In this document: piece by piece, positions 23,231-34,994 of the stretch
Numbering within the stretch: the stretch's first letter is position 1
Layout of the letters: each line of letters opens with the position of its first letter
NCBI GenBank assembly: GCA_022432975.1
Contig: CM039512.1
Location: 28,567,171 to 28,631,170, forward strand
Source: Begonia masoniana
Lineage: Eukaryota; Streptophyta; Magnoliopsida; Cucurbitales; Begoniaceae
Length of the DNA stretch: 64,000 bases
Reading direction: 5' to 3'
The notes under the pieces: model-generated
The model's input: only the letters and a program-made list of their open reading frames with translations
Told to the model about the DNA's origin: nothing
Database searches by the model: none
Made by a program: the position numbers and the translations under genes

Positions 23231-23417
23231 CCCTAAGCCATGTGTCTCCTTTAGAAAATACATCATCGTATTAAGATTGTTAAGATTTAGAAGAGACTAC
23301 TTAGAAAGAAAACAACAGTCCTTGATTCAGACATCAACGGCCAGATGTATTTCGATTTGTTCTGTAGTTGATCTAAATGCTTAAGTATGTTTAGATTTGG
23401 TATAAAATTTTTTGAAA

Positions 23418-24230
23418 GATATGAGATTGATTTTTTTATTCTTATACGATAATCTCATGCTGCAATAGAAGATTGGAAGTTCATTTGGCAAAACAGAGGC
23501 AACAAGTTTACATAGAAATCATTTGTCATGGTTCAACATCGATGGAATCCCAAACATTCTTATGTTTGTAAGCAGATCTTAGGCCCCATGATCAGAGTAG
23601 AGTTTGTCATTTTTTAGCATGAAGTTTCAACTCATCAGGTGTAACGACTCTCCTCATTTATTTTCCTTGAATTTCAAACCCCAATATTCTTTTCTGTAAT
23701 TTAATCTCTAATTACCGACTTTTCAAATCCTCGATAAGAATTTATACGGATTTTAAACCTATAAAATACCAACTACATTTATTATGATGAAAACTATTTA
23801 AGTAAAATCAATAAATTCTACATTTTAATTAAATATATAAAAGTCATTTGACACATTTATTATGTTTAAACCTATTTAATTCTACCTCACAATTCAAAAT
23901 AATTAGTGACGTAAACTATTAAACAATATAACACCTAAATGCTCGAATACTCTGAATTAAATATTATGTCAAATTAAACATAAATTTAATACTGATTAAT
24001 CCTTGATAGTATGATAGATCATGAATTTTGCTATTTAGTTTTATTAGTGTTGGTACCAATTTGGAATCAAATAATGTTGGTGTTGTATTAATACGTTATG
24101 GTTTGCTGATGCAAGAGAGAAGGTCTATAAAAGCAACAGGAAGAATATAACATCTAGTATTCGGTGCAGCTAGGCTTAAGAATTAAGGTAGATTTAGGAA
24201 ATATTTGTTCGTATGCTTTTTTAAGTTCAA
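23418..24230. other. AT-rich stretch without a gene
   Basis: Nothing is recognisable apart from TGTAACGACTC at about 23640, which resembles the start of many plant LTRs and may be an LTR stub. Confidence 0.45.
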
Positions 24231-24433
24231 AAAATGGGTAAATTTTGATCCTTATCCAATGTTATGAGATGACACGATCCCGAGCCTAGGCCATTACCTC
24301 GATCGATCCTCTTTCTAACAAGTTTGTTATTTTTGTAGGAGACGACTATTTTGAACACTTGACTTGGAGAAACCTCTCCATGTGCTAACTTGAGAGCAAA
24401 CTCTCCGCTACACCAATTGTTAAAGGAGGAATT
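24231..24433 (+). pseudogene. Gypsy 3' internal end with polypurine tract
   Basis: This short non-coding stretch ends in the purine run TAAAGGAGGAATT directly before an LTR-type TGTCTTCC. By comparison with 700-770 it looks like the region between pol and the 3' LTR of a gypsy element. No pol motif remains. Confidence 0.45.
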
Positions 24434-24900
24434 TGTCTTCCTTTTGACAAATGGTGTAATCGACCCTAGTTTACTTTTTCTTTCAAGAAACACTTGGTTT
24501 ATTTTATATTTGAATTGCATGCATGACTGAATACTTTTGGAGGGAGAGTAAGTTGCATTTGGGGGAAGTATGACCACATTGAAAGGAACATTTGGTGAGA
24601 GAAAGGTGGTTTCCAAAATTGGCAAAACACTAGGTGTACTCAGCTAGGTGAAGTGGCCGAACACACCCTTTTGGGTTGTCTTCCTTTTATGCTGTTTTTG
24701 TAACCCTAACTTGCAAGAAGGGCTGAGGTATTAAATTCTCCCTCTTGGTTGCTGGTTGGCTGCTGGTTAAGCATCTTTTGCTGAATGAAAAACTGAAGTT
24801 TATTCCAAAAATTGAGCCTCCTTAGAGCCTTAAAAGCCATTGTCGCCGGTGAGTAATAGCCGAGCACTTTGGTATCTATTGTCTTTCAAGTTTGTGAGTA
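24434..24900 (+). repeat. LTR of a gypsy element (right end approximate)
   Basis: It starts TGTCTTCC and shares its first 25 bases in outline with the LTR at 770. The end is not defined because no partner LTR is present. A 132-codon frame on the other strand overlaps it and has no domain. Confidence 0.45.
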
Positions 24901-25074
24901 TTCTTAGAAATTCTTATTATTACTCTTTTCTCTGCCTTCTTGGAGAGTAGAAACCATAGCAAAAGAGTATAAACTCTTTTCCATTGCTCGTTGGAGTGTC
25001 TTCCCCAAAAAAGAGACCAAATACCTGAGAAAGTGTTGTTTATCACCTTATCGACCAGCAAGCCTTCCTCCATC

Positions 25075-25983
25075 TGTAACTTTTCATCTGCAACGAGTCA
25101 GTCCTTGAAATTTTTCAAACTTTAAGATAACCCATAATTCATTTAGTCCAAAAATATAGTTTTGGGCCAAAACATATCCAAAATCGAAGCCCAAATGAAG
25201 CTGGACCGCGACTGGCCTATAAACGAGACTTCGTCTCGCTGCCTTGTAGATGCAATAGTGAGGCAGAATCTCGATGTCCCTCCATTCCATCTATGACAGC
25301 ACATAGTCGTCGGACACCGTCCTCGATTCCGGCGATTCCAAGATGAAAACGAGCATTGAAGCCTGAACCAAATCCAATTTTTTTAGACAATCCAATGCAA
25401 AACAGATAGTTCAAACTCAGAATTTTACCTTTGGCCAGAAGCTACTTCCGACCACCTAGACCACGATTACAATATGGAAGTTTGTGGCTTTCTTCATAGA
25501 GCTACTAGGAAAACAATTCAATTCCAAACTGGATTAATGCATTTTCTAACAGAGTTTTGAAGGGGTTAATTTTGGATTTTTACACGTATCTCCCTAAATT
25601 ACGACACAACAACCTTAGTGTTATCCCTCTTCCAAAATAGAATATCAATTGTCCAAAAATCCTTCAAAGCATAGCGAAGAATCTTTCTTAAAATTCTCAA
25701 TTTGTCGACAAAAAGAAAAATCATAGAAGAGGAAGAAATTGCTTACTCAGTTGTCGATTTCTTCTTCTGTCAAAGGTTCAATTTGAAATTCAAAATTGCC
25801 AAGCTGAAATCACCGAGAGAGATGCGGAAGAGATGATCGAGAGGCAGAGAGTAAACGACTGGCTTAAAGGCGGAGAAGGAAATTCTTTCATGCCCTGGCC
25901 TATGTGTTTCCGCAAGGTAAGGAAACGCTTAACAAAATATTTCCTTTCCTTAATTTTCTTTTTGTTAAATCCGCAGTAACAAC
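25075..25983 (-). repeat. Probable 3' LTR of a decayed gypsy element
   Basis: The block runs from TGTAAC at 25075 to CAGTAACAACA at 25983, where a purine tract follows on the minus strand. The boundaries fit a 909-bp LTR, but the partner LTR is missing, so the left edge is inferred only from the TG start. Confidence 0.5.
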
Positions 25984-27540
25984 ATTCTCCCTGACTTAGG
26001 AAATTTCGTTTCTAAGGTTCCACCAAATAAGAGAGTATTTAGCCACCATCGAGTATGCTGCGACGCCGCCTTACTCTAATCTCACATACCAAAATTCTCT
26101 CGAGCACCTCCTCATAAGAGACATCCTCTTAAATGGGCACATCAGTTCAAGAAATAAAATGTGATAGGTTTGAGATATATTTTCTTAACATAGAAACATA
26201 AAATACATTGTGAACATAGCTCAGTTGTGGCAGTAAATCCAATCGATAGTTACTAACCCAACTCGCTCGATAATTTAAAAGGGACCTATATACCTTGGTG
26301 CTAACTTTCTTTTACACTGAATCGATTTATACTATTTTGTGGTCGCACTTTTAAAAATACATAATTATTGGCTTAAAATTCAACCTCTTGTCTTCGAAAG
26401 GTCTGCAAAACTTTTTTTCCGACTCTGAACTATTTTCAATCTTTCTTTAATCATTTGAACCTTTTAAGTTGTCTCTTGAATCAAGTCAGACTCGAGGGTG
26501 ACACGCTCCTTGTTTTCAGCCTAACATAGAGGTGATTTGCACGAATTTTCATACTTCATCTGGCGAAACCCCAATACTCGTATGATAGCTGTCGTTGTAA
26601 ACAAACTCCACTAAAGGCAAATAATTTATCCAACTATCTCAAAAATCATAAATGCAAGATCTCAACATATCATTGAGAATCTAAATAGTATGCTCAGTTT
26701 GACCATCTGTTTGACGGTGATATGTTGTACTCAAATTAAGCTCGTTCTCCAAAGTTCTTTGAAGGGCTTTTCAGACTTTAGAAGTAAACATTGGATCTCT
26801 ATTTGACACTATACTCAAAGAAATACCATGAGGACGAACGATATTTTCGATATACAACTAACTCAGCTTTGTTAAAGAGAAATTCATTATGATTGGGAAA
26901 AAATGTGCAAACTTTGTCAATATATCAACAATTACACATAAAACATCAAACTTCTACACAGGCCTCAGCAATCCAGTTACAAAATTCATAATGATTTTAT
27001 CCCATTTCCACTTAGGTATAGACAAAAGTTGTAACAATCCAATTGGTCTCTGATGCTCAGCCTTAAACTGCTGACAAGTCATACACTTAGATGCATACTT
27101 TGCCACATCATGCTTCGTCCCAACCCACCAATACTGGCACTTCAGGTCATGATACATTTTAGTGTTACAGGGTGAATAGAAAATCTGGACTTCTGACGTT
27201 CTGCCAAGGCTGCCTACCTTAATTCCAAATGATTAGAGACCACAATTCTACTTTTGAAAAATAGAAACCCATCAGAGTTGACTCCCAACCATCAAACTAT
27301 TTGCCATCTCGAATATTTTCAAGTCTTTCTTTTGAATCACCATTTATTTTTTGCAAGTCTTTACATGCTACAGGAACATAGATTTTGCTATTGATAATTA
27401 AATACTTGAACCGTCTGACCATCATTTTGATACTGTAGCTCAAAATCTTCAATAGTTAAATACCTATTCTAATCATCCAACAAAAGGCAAGAAAGGAATC
27501 ATCGAGAGTAACAACTTAGGGCATCAGTCACAACACTGGC
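25984..27540 (-). pseudogene. Decayed Ty3/gypsy RNase H end and integrase
   Basis: Read on the minus strand from 27540, the first residues are the end of RNase H (a TDALSC relic of the ADALSR motif). Then come the connection and an integrase zinc-finger piece (CMTCQQFKAEHQRP, 26954-27157), followed by a WKWDKIIMNFVTGL core start with the catalytic aspartate changed to asparagine. A C-terminal VHNVFYVSML-like piece lies near 26200. The end is the purine tract CCTAAGTCAGGGAGAA beside the LTR. Stops and shifts are frequent. Its upstream part should lie to the right but was displaced by TRIM-2 and the nested stack, and is not seen again before the assembly gap. Confidence 0.75.
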
Positions 27541-28018
27541 TATAACGACCTATTTTCCCAGTAAGATATTGTCTGCTCTGGAGATTAGGCCGTAGCCCAA
27601 TATCTTCCCCTCACGGATTTGTTTGGTGATGACTTCCCAGTAAGTCACCTAACATGGTACTGCTCTCGCCGGAGAACTTTTAACTTTGGAGTTCTTATGG
27701 GATCCGTTGTCAATTATGCTCCAAAACGCGTCTTACTATCTTGAGAGGGTTTCCTTACATATGTTTCATTTCCATATACCTTCCCAAGCGATATGGGATT
27801 GTGACGACCCCTTTTTTATGACTTGGGATTTGCCTATACTCGAGTCTGGGATTTGCCTACACTCAGCTTAGGTCCCAAGATTTGCCCCGCAACTCAAGGT
27901 TTTTCCTGCAGTCGTGCTCATACGTACACATTTGGGTCATCACAATCACCCCTCCTCGGGGGCTGAATGTCGTTGGCCACATTTTCGGTTGGGTAAAGGC
28001 TCTGATACCATTTATAAC
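27541..28018 (-). mobile_element. TRIM-2: second miniature LTR element, cut by the Sirevirus-like copia
   Basis: It is the same family as TRIM-1: an LTR-like block (27541-27944, TATAACGACC to GGTCATCACA), a spacer with a primer site TGGTATCAGAGC on the minus strand (27999-28010), and the first six bases of the second LTR (28013-28018). The sequence then switches to the LTR of the large copia. It is more diverged from TRIM-1 than the two TRIM-1 LTRs are from each other. Confidence 0.82.
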
Positions 28019-29208
28019 TGTTGACTTAATTAGTGTTCAATTCTAAATATGTTTTTGATGATGTGTCTATATGCTTGTAATATAATTTGATTATGTTTAT
28101 TAAATGAGAATAATGAATTATGCATTTAAGTTTAATCTATTGGAAATGCCCTTGGAAAGAGTATTTTAGTTATCTAATGCATGTGATTAAGTGTACAGGG
28201 CTGCATAGTTTTTTTTAACAAAGTTAAATGAAGAACTCTGCCGCTCACTAAACGACAAAGGCGGATGAGAAAAATGAAGATATCCTACGTTCGCTAGACG
28301 ACAAGAGCGGAAGACTTCAATAAGACATCCTACGCTCACTAAACGACAAAGGCGAAAGACGTCTAAAACTTCATCATCCGATACCGGTTTAAGCAGGATA
28401 GCATTTTCTCATCCGATGCCGGTTCAACATTTTAAAGTTGCATCATCTGACACCGGTTCTGCGTTTAAAGATTCATCATCCTATGCCGGTTCAACATTTT
28501 GAAGTTGCATCCTCCGATGGCGGTTCAAGACTAAAACAACATTGTCTTCCGCCAGAATTCAAAGTTAGCGCGAAGCTACAGTGATGTCGTTTTCAGCTTT
28601 AACTCCAGAACATTAATGACGACGACGAACAACAATTTCAGATGCAATAGATATCTGCTTAAGTACGGATGCTTTCCAACGGTAATATTATTCCATTTGA
28701 AGAAATAAGCATTCAAGTCTGTGAAGCAGAAATGAGGCAGAGTATTTAAGCCGAGGTTAGAGCACGAAGGAATAACTTTTACGAATTTTACTCTTGAGCC
28801 ATAATCTGCGAAATTTATCATACTCTGTATTTCTTCTACACCTCTCGATTTTAACTTGAGATTTAATCATTGTGAGAGTGTAGTCTGAGCTTGCAATTTA
28901 CAAACTCAAAAAAAAAATTTGTATAAGGCAGTGGATTGTCGCCCGTGAAGAACAATCCAGATCTGTAAAAGGCAGTTGATCGGAGCCCAGAATTTCGATC
29001 TGTTTATTCTCGTGAGGAGAAGGTTAAGGATCTTCAAGGGGGAACCTTGAAGCGTGGATGTAGGCAGGTTTTGGCCGAACCACGTAAAAACTCTTGTGTT
29101 GGTTTTTCTCTCTATCTGTTATTTTTATTGTTGTGTTGGTTTGCTGTTAGATTAATAATTTTAAAAAGGTCTAATTCACCCCTCCTCTTAGACAATCTCG
29201 ATCCTACA
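28019..29208 (+). repeat. 5' LTR of the Sirevirus-like element
   Basis: It starts TGTTGACTTAATT and ends CCTACA before the primer site; 1190 bp. Between 28237 and 28540 it carries several copies of CGCTCACTAAACGACAAA, TCGCTAGACGACAA and TCATCATCCGATRCCGGTT. This is the motif pair also found in the gypsy LTRs nested inside it. Confidence 0.88.
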
Positions 29209-29210
29209 AT

Positions 29211-29222
29211 TGGTATCAAAGC
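29211..29222 (+). other. Primer-binding site of the Sirevirus-like element
   Basis: TGGTATCAAAGC, one mismatch to the tRNA-iMet complement, two bases after the LTR. Confidence 0.85.
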
Positions 29223-29273
29223 AAGGTTAATCATTGTCTAAGTTGTATTTGAATACTTGGTGAGACATTTACC

Positions 29274-30545
29274 ATGGCATTTAACACAAACTCTACACAA
29301 GTAGAAGACCAGTCTACCACTAGACCTCCGTTCTTTGATGGTAATGATTATGTATACTGGAAGTCTAGAATGAGAATATACGTTCAAGCTGTGGACTATG
29401 AATTATGGAATAACATAGAAAATTGTCCATACGTTGTTGTTAAAACAGAGAATGGTGTTAAGATCCCCAAAGCTTCACACGAACTAAATGATACAGACAA
29501 AAAGAACTTGAGTCTAAATGCCAAGGCTATAAACACCCTGTACTGTGCTTTGAATAGAGACGAGTTCAATAGAGTTCAAGGGTGTGAGAGTGCCCAAGAG
29601 ATTTGGCACCTATTAGAGGTCACACACGAGGGCACAAATCAGGTGAAGGAGAGAAAACTGAATATGCTTATACACGAGTATGAATTATTTTCTATGCCTA
29701 AGGATGAGTCTGTCTCTTCCATGTTTACAAGATTTACTAACATAACTAATAGTTTGAAAGCTCTTGGTAAATCTTATTCTAGTGAAGAACAGGTCAGGAA
29801 GATCCTCAGATGTCTTCCAAGAAGTTGGCAGCCAAAGGTGACTGCAATTCAGGAAGCAAAGGATCTCAAAGCTCTAAAGCTTGAAGAGCTCATTGGATCT
29901 CTCATGACACATGAGATCACAATGAGGTCAAACGAGAAGGAAGACCTCAAGGAAAAAGAGACTACAAAAAGAAAAGATATTGCTATGAAAGCCTCCTCAA
30001 GTAAACGTGAAGTCTCTGAGGATGAAGAAGAAGAAGATGATGAGGACATTGCACTTATCACTAGGAGATTCAGCAAGTTTCTTCGAAGGAAGAAGCTGCA
30101 AGGGAGAAGTTTTCCCAAGAATGAAAGGCAACCCAAAGATAAGGAGGTTACCTGCTTTGGATGTGGAAAGCCAGGCCACATGAAGGCTGACTGTCCACAA
30201 GCTAAGGGTCCCAAGAAATTCAAGAAAAGGGCAATGAAGGCCACCTGGGACGATAGTGAAAGTGATACCTCCTCGGAAGATGAAGAGGTTGCCAATCTGT
30301 GTTTCATGGCACATGAGGATGAGGTAAGTCTTTCTTCTACTGAGAGTGATAATGATGAGGGAGATTTAATAGATGCCTTCAATGATTTAGTGAAACAATA
30401 TGTCATGCTAAAAACTAAATACAATACATTAAAAAGGAAATATGCCATTCTGGTTGAAAAGCATGCCAATGGATGTAATCGGCATGAAAAGGAAATAATG
30501 GACCTTAAGGGTAGAAATGAAAAACTGAATAATCTTGTTCTGTAG
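29274..30545 (+). pseudogene. Sirevirus-like gag
   Basis: The 423-codon frame from ATG at 29274 begins with the copia gag pattern (PPFFDGNDYVYWKSRM) and has a helical core to about residue 215. It then has an acidic and lysine-rich segment (EDEEEEDDED, 249-258) and a CCHC zinc knuckle (CFGCGKPGHMKADC, 294-307) that binds element RNA. A heptad-like region follows near the end. The frame ends at TAG (30543-30545), probably a former CAG, because homologous sequence continues in the same frame. Gag builds the particle; this copy would yield a shortened gag and no pol. Confidence 0.88.
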
Positions 30546-30587
30546 TTCTCAAATGGTAGCAAGAACTTAACATTGCTTATAGAAAAT

Positions 30588-31451
30588 CATAGAGCTACTC
30601 ATGATAAAGCAGGTATAGGCTATGATAAGTTCAATAAATGAAAGCTTTTAAGAATTTCTTTGTCAAACCTTCCACTTGTCATGCATGTAATGAAGTAGGA
30701 CATAAATCTTTTGAGTGTCCTTTAAAATCAAACAATATCGCATCCGGTAGTAAACTTCAATGGGTTCCTAAGGGAACCAGACCTAACTTTAGGACCCAAA
30801 AGGTTTGGGTACCAAAGAAGACAACTTGATCTTCTGTTTTGCAGGTTGACTGTTCTCCTGAAAGAAATCAATGGTACCTCGACAGTGGATGTTCGAGGCA
30901 TATGACAGGAGACTCAACCAAGTTTGCAGTTGTCAACAAGAAGAAAGGTAGTGTTACCTTTGGTGGAAACCAAAAGGGCAAAATTGTTGGCATCGGCAAT
31001 ATAGGTAATCCTTCAAAACCATAGAGCTATTCATGATAAAGCAGGTATAGGCTATGATAAGTTCAATAAAAGGAAAGCTTTTAAGAATTTCTTTGTCAAA
31101 CCTTCCACTTGTCATGCATGTAATGAAGTAGGACATAAATCTTTTGAGTGTCCTTTAAAATCAAACAATATCGCATCTGGTAGTAAACTTCAATGGGTTC
31201 CTAAGGGAACCAGACCTAACTTTAGGACCTAAAAGGTTTGGGTACCAAAGAAGACAACTTGATCTTCTGTTTTGCAGGTTGACTGTTCTCCTGAAAGAAA
31301 TCAATGGTACCTCGACAGTGGATGTTCAAGGCATATGACAGGAGACTCAACCAAGTTTGCAGTTGTCAACAAGAAGAAAGGTAGTGTTACCTTTGGTGGA
31401 AACCAAAAGGGCAAAATTGTTGGCATCGGTAATATAGGTAATCCTTCTAAA
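30588..31451 (+). repeat. Tandem duplication of about 432 bp across the gag-protease junction
   Basis: The block starting ATAGAGCTACTCATGATAAA near 30588 recurs from about 31020. It contains a second zinc knuckle (CHACNEVGHKSFEC) and the protease active site (YLDSGCSRHMTGD) twice. The first copy has a one-base loss and the second a CAA-to-TAA change, so neither joins gag to pol in one open frame. Confidence 0.9.
30638..31024 (+). pseudogene. First copy of second zinc knuckle and protease
   Basis: Two short frames lie in the duplicated block: 30638-30829 with the zinc knuckle and 30839-31024 with the protease DSG motif. The second ends where the duplicate begins. Neither has its own start signal; they are leftovers of the tandem duplication. 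Confidence 0.7.
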
Positions 31452-32939
31452 CCAATCATTGAAAATGTTTTATTAGTAGAAGGATTAAAACATAATTTGC
31501 TAAGCATAAGTCAGTTGTGTGACAAAAGTTATAAAGTAACATTCAAATCAAATGCTTGTGTGATCAAAGACGTTTCAGATAACATTGTTCTGTTTAAAGG
31601 ATTTAGAAAGGAAAATGTCTATATTATTGATCTGAATGATTTTGAGCATGTTAATGAGAAATGCTTTGCTGTTAATTCTTCCCATGACTCTTGGATTTGG
31701 CATAGGAGATTAGGACACGTAGGGATGGATACCTTAACTAAGATTACTAAGGAGATTTTAGTTAGAGGAATCCCTAAGATATCCTTTGAGAAGGATAAGG
31801 TCTGTGATGCCTGCCAAATGGGTAAGCAGATCAAAAGTTCCTTTGCATCAAAGAATGCAATCTCATCTTCTAAGCCTCTTCAACTCCTTCACATGGACCT
31901 TTTCAGTCTTTCAAATATAGCCAGCTTAGGTGAAAAATTCTATGCTTATGTCATTGTCGATGACTTCTCTAGATTCACTTGGGTATTCTTTCTGAAGTCA
32001 AAGGATGAAACCTTTGATACTTTCTCTAGCTTTAGGAAAAGAGTTCAAAATGAAAAGGAGCTCACCATTGTTGCTATTCGTAGTGATCATGGTGGAGAGT
32101 TTGAGAATGAGAGATTTGAACTCTTGTGTCTCAAGCATGGAATTGAGCACAATTTTTCCTCCCCTAGAACCCCTCAGCAAAATGGTGTTATTGAGAGGAA
32201 AAATAGGTCTCTCCAAGAGCTAGCTCGGACTATGCTCAATGAGAATTCTCTTCCTAAATACTTTTGGGCTGAAGCTGTCTCTACAACATGTTATGTGCTC
32301 AATCGGGTTTCCATAAGACCTATTCTTGAGAAAACTCCATATGAGCTATGGAGTAGAAAAACTCCTTCTGTTAAATACTTTAGAGCCTTTGGTAGTAAAT
32401 GCTTTATTCTCAACACTAAGGATAACTTAGGAAAATTCGATTCCAAATCTGATCTTGGAATTTTTCTTGGTTATTCTTTTTCAAGTAAAGCATATAGAGT
32501 ATTCAATAGGAGAACTCTAGTTGTAGAAGAATCAGTTCATGTCAACTTTGATGAGTCCCTTCAACCCGCAATCAATGTGGATGAGGATGATTCTTTGGAT
32601 AGACAACTGGACTCTCTTTCTTTAGAAAAGCCTAGTGATCCCTTTCAAGTAGAAAAATCTTTAGAACCTTCTTCTACTTCTCTTGATATTATTCCTGTCA
32701 AGGATGAAAATCCTGCTCTTCCTAAAGATTGGAAGTATGTCAAAGACCATCCAATAGATGAAATTGTAGGTGATCCTTCTTTAGGAGTTAAGACTAGATC
32801 CTTTCTTAGGAATCTCTGTGCCAATGTAGCATTTATCTCTCAAGTAGAGCCTAAGAAGTTTGAAGAGACCGAGTGTGATGAAAATTGGATTTTAGCTATG
32901 CAAGAGGAGCTAAATCAATTTGAAAAGAGCAAGGTATGA
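31272..32939 (+). pseudogene. Sirevirus-like protease and integrase region of pol
   Basis: The 555-codon frame holds the protease active site (D15 of DSGCSRHM). Next come the pre-integrase zinc finger (WHRRLGHVG about 144-151, CDACQMGK about 178-185) and the integrase core with D209 (LHMDLFS), D272 (RSDHGGEF) and E308 (NGVIERKNR). An integrase C-terminal YELW and FGSKCF region follows. It ends at TGA (32937-32939), where relatives have tryptophan (VWELVPRP). The next pol part continues in the same frame. The frame has no real start, since in relatives it follows gag. Confidence 0.88.
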
Positions 32940-33623
32940 GAACTTGTTCCACGGCCTAAGGATCATCCCATCATTGGAACTAAATGAGTTTTCAAGAATA
33001 AGTTGGATGAAAATGGGATTGTGGTTAGAAACAAGGCTAGACTAGTTGCTAAGGGATACTCTCAAGAAGAGGGTATTGATTTTGAGGAATCCTTTGCCCC
33101 TGTAGCTATATTAGAGTCAATTAAGATATTACTAGCCTTTGCCTGCTACAAGAACTTCACACTCTTTCAAATGGATGTAAAGAGTGCATTCTTAAATGGT
33201 TACATCAATGAAGAAGTTTTTGTTGAGCAACCCTTAGGTTTTGAAGATTTTGATAAACCCGACCATGTCTACAAATTAAGGAAAGCTCTTTATGGTTTTA
33301 AGCAGGCTCCTAGAGCTTGGTATGATAGATTGAAGAATTTCCTTGAGGAAAGAAATTTCAGAAAGGGAAATACAGATTCAACTCTATTTACCATGCAAAA
33401 GGAGAATGACATTCTGTTAGTTCAAATTTATGTCGATGACATTATTTTTGGATCAACTAATGTCAACATGTGTAATGAATTTTCTTCTCTCATGCAAAGT
33501 GAATTTGAGATGAGTATGATGAGGGAGTTAAAATTCTTCTTAGGATTTCAGATCAGTCAATCTCCTGATGGAATTTTCTTCTATCAAGAAAAGTATATTA
33601 AGGAACTCCTTAAGAAATTTTGA
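32940..33623 (+). pseudogene. Sirevirus-like reverse transcriptase
   Basis: In the same frame as the integrase, the sequence gives [17 protein letters not shown], the catalytic aspartate in [10 protein letters not shown] and the [10 protein letters not shown] motif (about 33430-33459). In-frame TGA codons stand at 32985-32987 (a TGG tryptophan in relatives) and 33621-33623 (probably CGA before). Otherwise the domain is full length and well kept, so inactivation looks recent relative to the age of the element. Confidence 0.87.
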
Positions 33624-34301
33624 TTAGAATCTTCTAAGTCTTCCAAAACTCCTATGAGTACCACAACTAAATTGGATAAAGATGAAAAAGGAATAAGTGG
33701 TGATATTAAAAAATATCGTGGTATGATTGGATCATTACTATATCTGACTGCTAGTAGGCCAGATATACTCTTTAGCGTCTGTTTATGTGCTAGGTTCCAA
33801 GCTTCTCCTAAACAATCCCACTTAAATGTAGTCAAGAGAATATTTAAATATTTGAGTGGAACTTATGATCTTGGTTTATGGTATCCTAAAGAAAATTCTT
33901 TTGATCTGATTGGATACTTAGATTCTGACTATGCTGGTAGTCTAGTTGATAGGAAAAACACCAGTGGAACATGTCAGTTCCTTGGTGAATCTCTAGTCTC
34001 CTGGTATTCTAAGAAACAGAATTCTGTTGCATTGTCAACTGCTGAGAGTGAATATATTGCTGCAGGAAGTTGTTGTGCACAAATGCTTTGGATGAAACAG
34101 ACTTTGGAAAATTATAATCCTATTCAGCATTCTAGAAACAAGCATATCAATGTAAGATATCACTTCATCCGTGATCATGTTCAAATAGGTGATATATCCT
34201 TAGAATTTGTTAATTCTGTAGATCAATTGGCCGACATCTTTACAAAACCGTTGGATGAAAAGACCTTCAATAATATAAGAATAAGGTCTCATTCGGTTTG
34301 A
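33624..34301 (+). pseudogene. Sirevirus-like RNase H with internal deletion
   Basis: The frame continues with GSLLYLTASRPDI, YLDSDYAGSLVDRKNTSG, and STAESEYIAA, then RHHF-like and ADIFTKPL. Between MLWMKQTL and NPIQHS about 20 residues are missing compared with the family, including the segment with the third catalytic aspartate (CDNTSA-type). RNase H could not work. The residue count is inferred from the usual spacing in copia elements. Confidence 0.83.
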
Positions 34302-34621
34302 GAATTGCTAAGTCTCTTATGTTGGAATGTCTTCCTGTGAAAGAGTGATCTGTTTTATTGATGGCATCGGTGGATATAGATAACCGGATGATATGTATCC
34401 TCCACTGACCGGATGATGTCTATGCATCGGATGATGTATTTTCTAATCTGCTGATACGTGTCATCTATCGGACGATATTGGTGTTACATGTGTGACTTCA
34501 TCACGTCGGGCGGTGCTTTATTTCTTTTAAACTCTTATTTCTTCACCGAGACGCTTCATCTTTCGCACTCTTTCTGAAAACCCCTGCCCTACCAATCCTC
34601 TCTCTCGATCTTATCTTTCCA
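34302..34621 (+). other. Spacer between pol and the extra ORF
   Basis: This gene-free stretch holds four copies of CCGGATGATG or close variants (near 34383, 34410, 34428 and 34466). They are the reverse complement of the CATCATCCGG motif of the LTRs. Confidence 0.6.
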
Positions 34622-34994
34622 ATGGATCATCTGGTTTCATCATCTCGTACAGTTTCCGAATCGGCCAAGAAAAAGGCCAAAGTCTCTGCTCGTCCAACTC
34701 CTGTGATTCCTCGTGCAAATAGTTGGCCGTCGTTCTATTTCTATCAGACTGCTGAAGCCAGGTATCACGACGACTTTAAAGATAAGAAGTTGATTCCAAG
34801 TCGTGGTATTATTCCAGACGAGTTAGTAGATTTAAATTTAGTAGCACCCTTGACAGACATTGGTTTAATAGGGTTGTTTGAAGTTGAATCTTTCTTTTAC
34901 CCCACTGCCATTAGAATGTTCTATGCCAATCTTAGTTATCCTTCTGACCAATCTACCATTTCAAGCTATGTGTATAGAAAACACATAGTTTTTA
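34622..34994 (+). pseudogene. Extra (envelope-like position) ORF after pol, 5' part
   Basis: The frame starts at ATG 34622 with a serine- and lysine-rich N-terminus and then a moderately hydrophobic globular segment. It ends where the gypsy-1 LTR begins at 34995. In frame, it continues after the insertion at 58286. Its place after pol matches the extra ORF of Sireviruses, often called envelope-like. I see no signal peptide here, and its role in plants is unknown. Confidence 0.7.
34990..34994. repeat. Left target-site duplication of gypsy-1 (imperfect)
   Basis: TTTTA here against TCTTA at 58281-58285; one mismatch, explainable by later mutation. Confidence 0.6.

Larger units (their letters stand above)
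17447..23417 (+). mobile_element. Copia-2: decayed Ty1/copia element with a TRIM in its 3' LTR
   Basis: Related LTRs lie at about 17447-17817 and at 22230-23417, the latter interrupted by an 808-bp TRIM. Between them, in order, are a primer-like site, gag with a zinc-knuckle relic, pre-integrase, integrase, reverse transcriptase and RNase H, all on the plus strand and full of stops and shifts. Protein pieces match copia-1 closely, so the two are relatives of different age. LTR divergence is obvious by eye, so this copy is much older. Target duplications could not be settled because the LTR edges have drifted. Confidence 0.8.
22230..23417 (+). repeat. 3' LTR of copia-2, interrupted by the TRIM
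   Basis: It begins TGTTGGCAG after the purine-rich CCAAATGGAAGAA. It follows the 5' LTR up to 22422, then resumes after the TRIM at 23231 and ends near 23417. Confidence 0.7.

Noticed and set aside
22505..23384. Several overlapping open frames on both strands
   Set aside because: All fall within the TRIM LTRs or its flanking copia LTR and share no known domain.
29849..30562. A 237-codon minus-strand frame
   Set aside because: It mirrors the gag reading frame, and the serine-rich run is the complement of acidic codons.
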